A stretch of DNA of 64,000 bases. Source: Burkholderia glumae LMG 2196 = ATCC 33617 (GTDB lineage: Bacteria > Pseudomonadota > Gammaproteobacteria > Burkholderiales > Burkholderiaceae). The DNA is taken from the NCBI RefSeq assembly GCF_000960995.1, contig NZ_CP009434.1, forward strand, positions 2,356,001 to 2,420,000, in the 5' to 3' direction. The notes under the pieces were generated by a model. It saw only the letters and a list, made by a program, of their open reading frames with translations, ran no database searches and was not told the origin of the DNA. The translations under genes were made by a program, and so were the position numbers. Position 1 is the first letter of the stretch. Each line of letters begins with the position of its first letter. Shown one piece after another: positions 63,008-64,000 of this stretch.

Positions 63008-64000
63008 TCAGGGCGCGCCCTCGAACCGCGCCAGGATCCGCAGGTCCTCGCCTACCCGCTCGACTTCGTGAAAGCGCAGCTTCACGCGCGACTCCAGCGA
63101 GATCGGCGCGCTGAGCTCGAACATCGCCGCCGCATCGGCGCCCAGCAGGCTCGGCGCGACATAGACCAGCAACTCGTCCACCAGCCCCGCGCGCAGCAGC
63201 GCGCCGCTCAGCGTGCGCCCCGCTTCCACGTGCAGTTCGTTGTCGCCGCGCCCGCCCAATTCCGCCAGCACGGCGGCCAGGTCGACCGAGCCGCGTGCGC
63301 TGGCCAGCGACACCACCTCGGCGCCTCGCGCGCGCAGCGCATCGGCACGCGCCCGCGCCGATGCGTCGAGTTCGCCGCAAAACACCAGCGGCGGCGGGCC
63401 GGCCATCAGCCGCGCCTCGTGAGGCAGGTCGAGCCGAGCATCGATCAACACGCGCCGCGGCTGGCGCGGCGTGTCGATGCCGCGCACGTTCAGCTGCGGA
63501 TCGTCGCGGCGCACGGTGCCGATGCCAGTCAGGATCGAGCAGGCCCGCGCGCGCCAGGCATGGCCGTCGGCGCGTGCGGCCGAGCCGGTGATCCACTGGC
63601 TCGCGCCGTCGGGCAGCGCGCTGCGGCCGTCGAGCGAGGCGGCCATCTTCATGCGCACCCAGGGCCGAGCGCGCGTCATGCGCGACACGAACCCGATATT
63701 GAGCTCGCGCGCCTCATCCTCCAGCACGCCGCCGCGCACCTCGATGCCGGCCTCGCGCAGCATCGCGTAACCGCGCCCCGACACCTGCGGGTTCGGGTCC
63801 TCCATCGCCGCCACCACGGTGGCGATGCCCGCCTCGACCAGCCCCTTCGCGCAGGGCGGCGTGCGGCCGTAATGGCTGCACGGTTCGAGCGTCACGTAGG
63901 CGGTCGCGCCGCGCAGTTCGTGGCCGCGCGAACGCGCATCCTTCATCGCGCGCACCTCGGCATGATCGTGGCCGGCCGGCTGCGTGTAGCCCTCGCCGAT
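63008..64000 (-). CDS. ribD: Bifunctional riboflavin biosynthesis deaminase/reductase RibD, 5' end beyond the window
   Basis: At least 330 residues are visible. The deaminase zinc site is HAEVRAM and PCSHYGRTPPCAKGL (His and two Cys). The reductase half has WVRMKMAASLDGRSALPDGA, SQWITGSAARAD and a late VEAGRTLSGALL. RibD deaminates and then reduces the pyrimidine intermediate of riboflavin synthesis in the cytoplasm. The gene runs off the right edge, so start and neighbours are not seen. It marks the return to core chromosome after the IS-rich stretch. Confidence 0.95.
   Translation of the reverse strand: MGEGYTQPAGHDHAEVRAMKDARSRGHELRGATAYVTLEPCSHYGRTPPCAKGLVEAGIATVVAAMEDPNPQVSGRGYAMLREAGIEVRGGVLEDEARELNIGFVSRMTRARPWVRMKMAASLDGRSALPDGASQWITGSAARADGHAWRARACSILTGIGTVRRDDPQLNVRGIDTPRQPRRVLIDARLDLPHEARLMAGPPPLVFCGELDASARARADALRARGAEVVSLASARGSVDLAAVLAELGGRGDNELHVEAGRTLSGALLRAGLVDELLVYVAPSLLGADAAAMFELSAPISLESRVKLRFHEVERVGEDLRILARFEGAP

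Noticed and set aside
1..64000. CRISPR arrays, tRNA or rRNA genes
   Set aside because: No regularly spaced direct repeats and no tRNA- or rRNA-like sequence were seen on reading; a dedicated scan was not possible.

Overview
The window looks like a Burkholderia chromosome segment, probably from the plant-associated B. glumae/B. gladioli/B. plantarii group. The reasons are GC-rich coding with a GC-rich third codon position, a secreted polygalacturonase, VgrG-linked type VI secretion (T6SS) cargo, a candidate type III effector behind a TTCG-N16-TTCG box, a hydroxycinnamate catabolic operon, and many insertion sequences. The species is an inference; no rRNA, tRNA or CRISPR array was seen.

Layout. 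0.4-9 kb is core-like: polygalacturonase, Fe-dependent alcohol dehydrogenase, a membrane methyltransferase, a pyrroline-carboxylate-reductase-type enzyme, a CsbD stress protein, a triple-PAS/LuxR regulator and two envelope proteins. 9-24 kb is a mosaic: a vgrG with a large internal deletion and a truncated M23-type cargo gene, two tandem IS5-family elements that share one target duplication, a GNAT-type candidate type III effector, a TrpRS, truncated genes, a five-gene operon that links SAM decarboxylase to a LuxI-like synthase, a heme-oxygenase-like diiron enzyme, a BtaA-like aminocarboxypropyl transferase and a flavin enzyme, then a serine hydrolase and another IS5 copy. 24-34 kb has an SDR/MarR pair with tandem palindromic operators, gene remnants, and an unnamed biosynthetic locus (deacetylase, two kinase-fold proteins, CmcI-like and FkbM-like methyltransferases, UGT glycosyltransferase, glutaminase-less asparagine-synthetase-like protein, radical SAM protein). 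34-46 kb holds a Nudix hydrolase, a vgrG-Tle4-Tli4 T6SS module and layers of nested IS debris.

46.8-55.5 kb is a coherent hydroxycinnamate/lignin-monomer module: calA-like coniferyl alcohol dehydrogenase, vdh, ech, an ADP-forming FerA-type CoA ligase, a MarR regulator, an MFS importer and a porin. Together they would take up ferulate-type acids, activate them to CoA thioesters, cleave these to the aldehyde plus acetyl-CoA, and oxidise the aldehyde. Palindromes upstream of calA and of the MFS gene are likely MarR sites. 56-64 kb has lipoproteins (one split at its lipobox by an IS), a LuxR-type regulator, an IS2-group element, an IS256-type remnant and the 3' part of ribD.

The best candidates for undescribed biology are the SAM-centred operon (17.6-21.2 kb), the HrpB-type-box effector (13.9-14.7 kb) and the unnamed biosynthetic locus (26.6-33.8 kb). 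The TNA target duplications of all four complete IS5-family copies are intact, so their insertion points can be reconstructed exactly.
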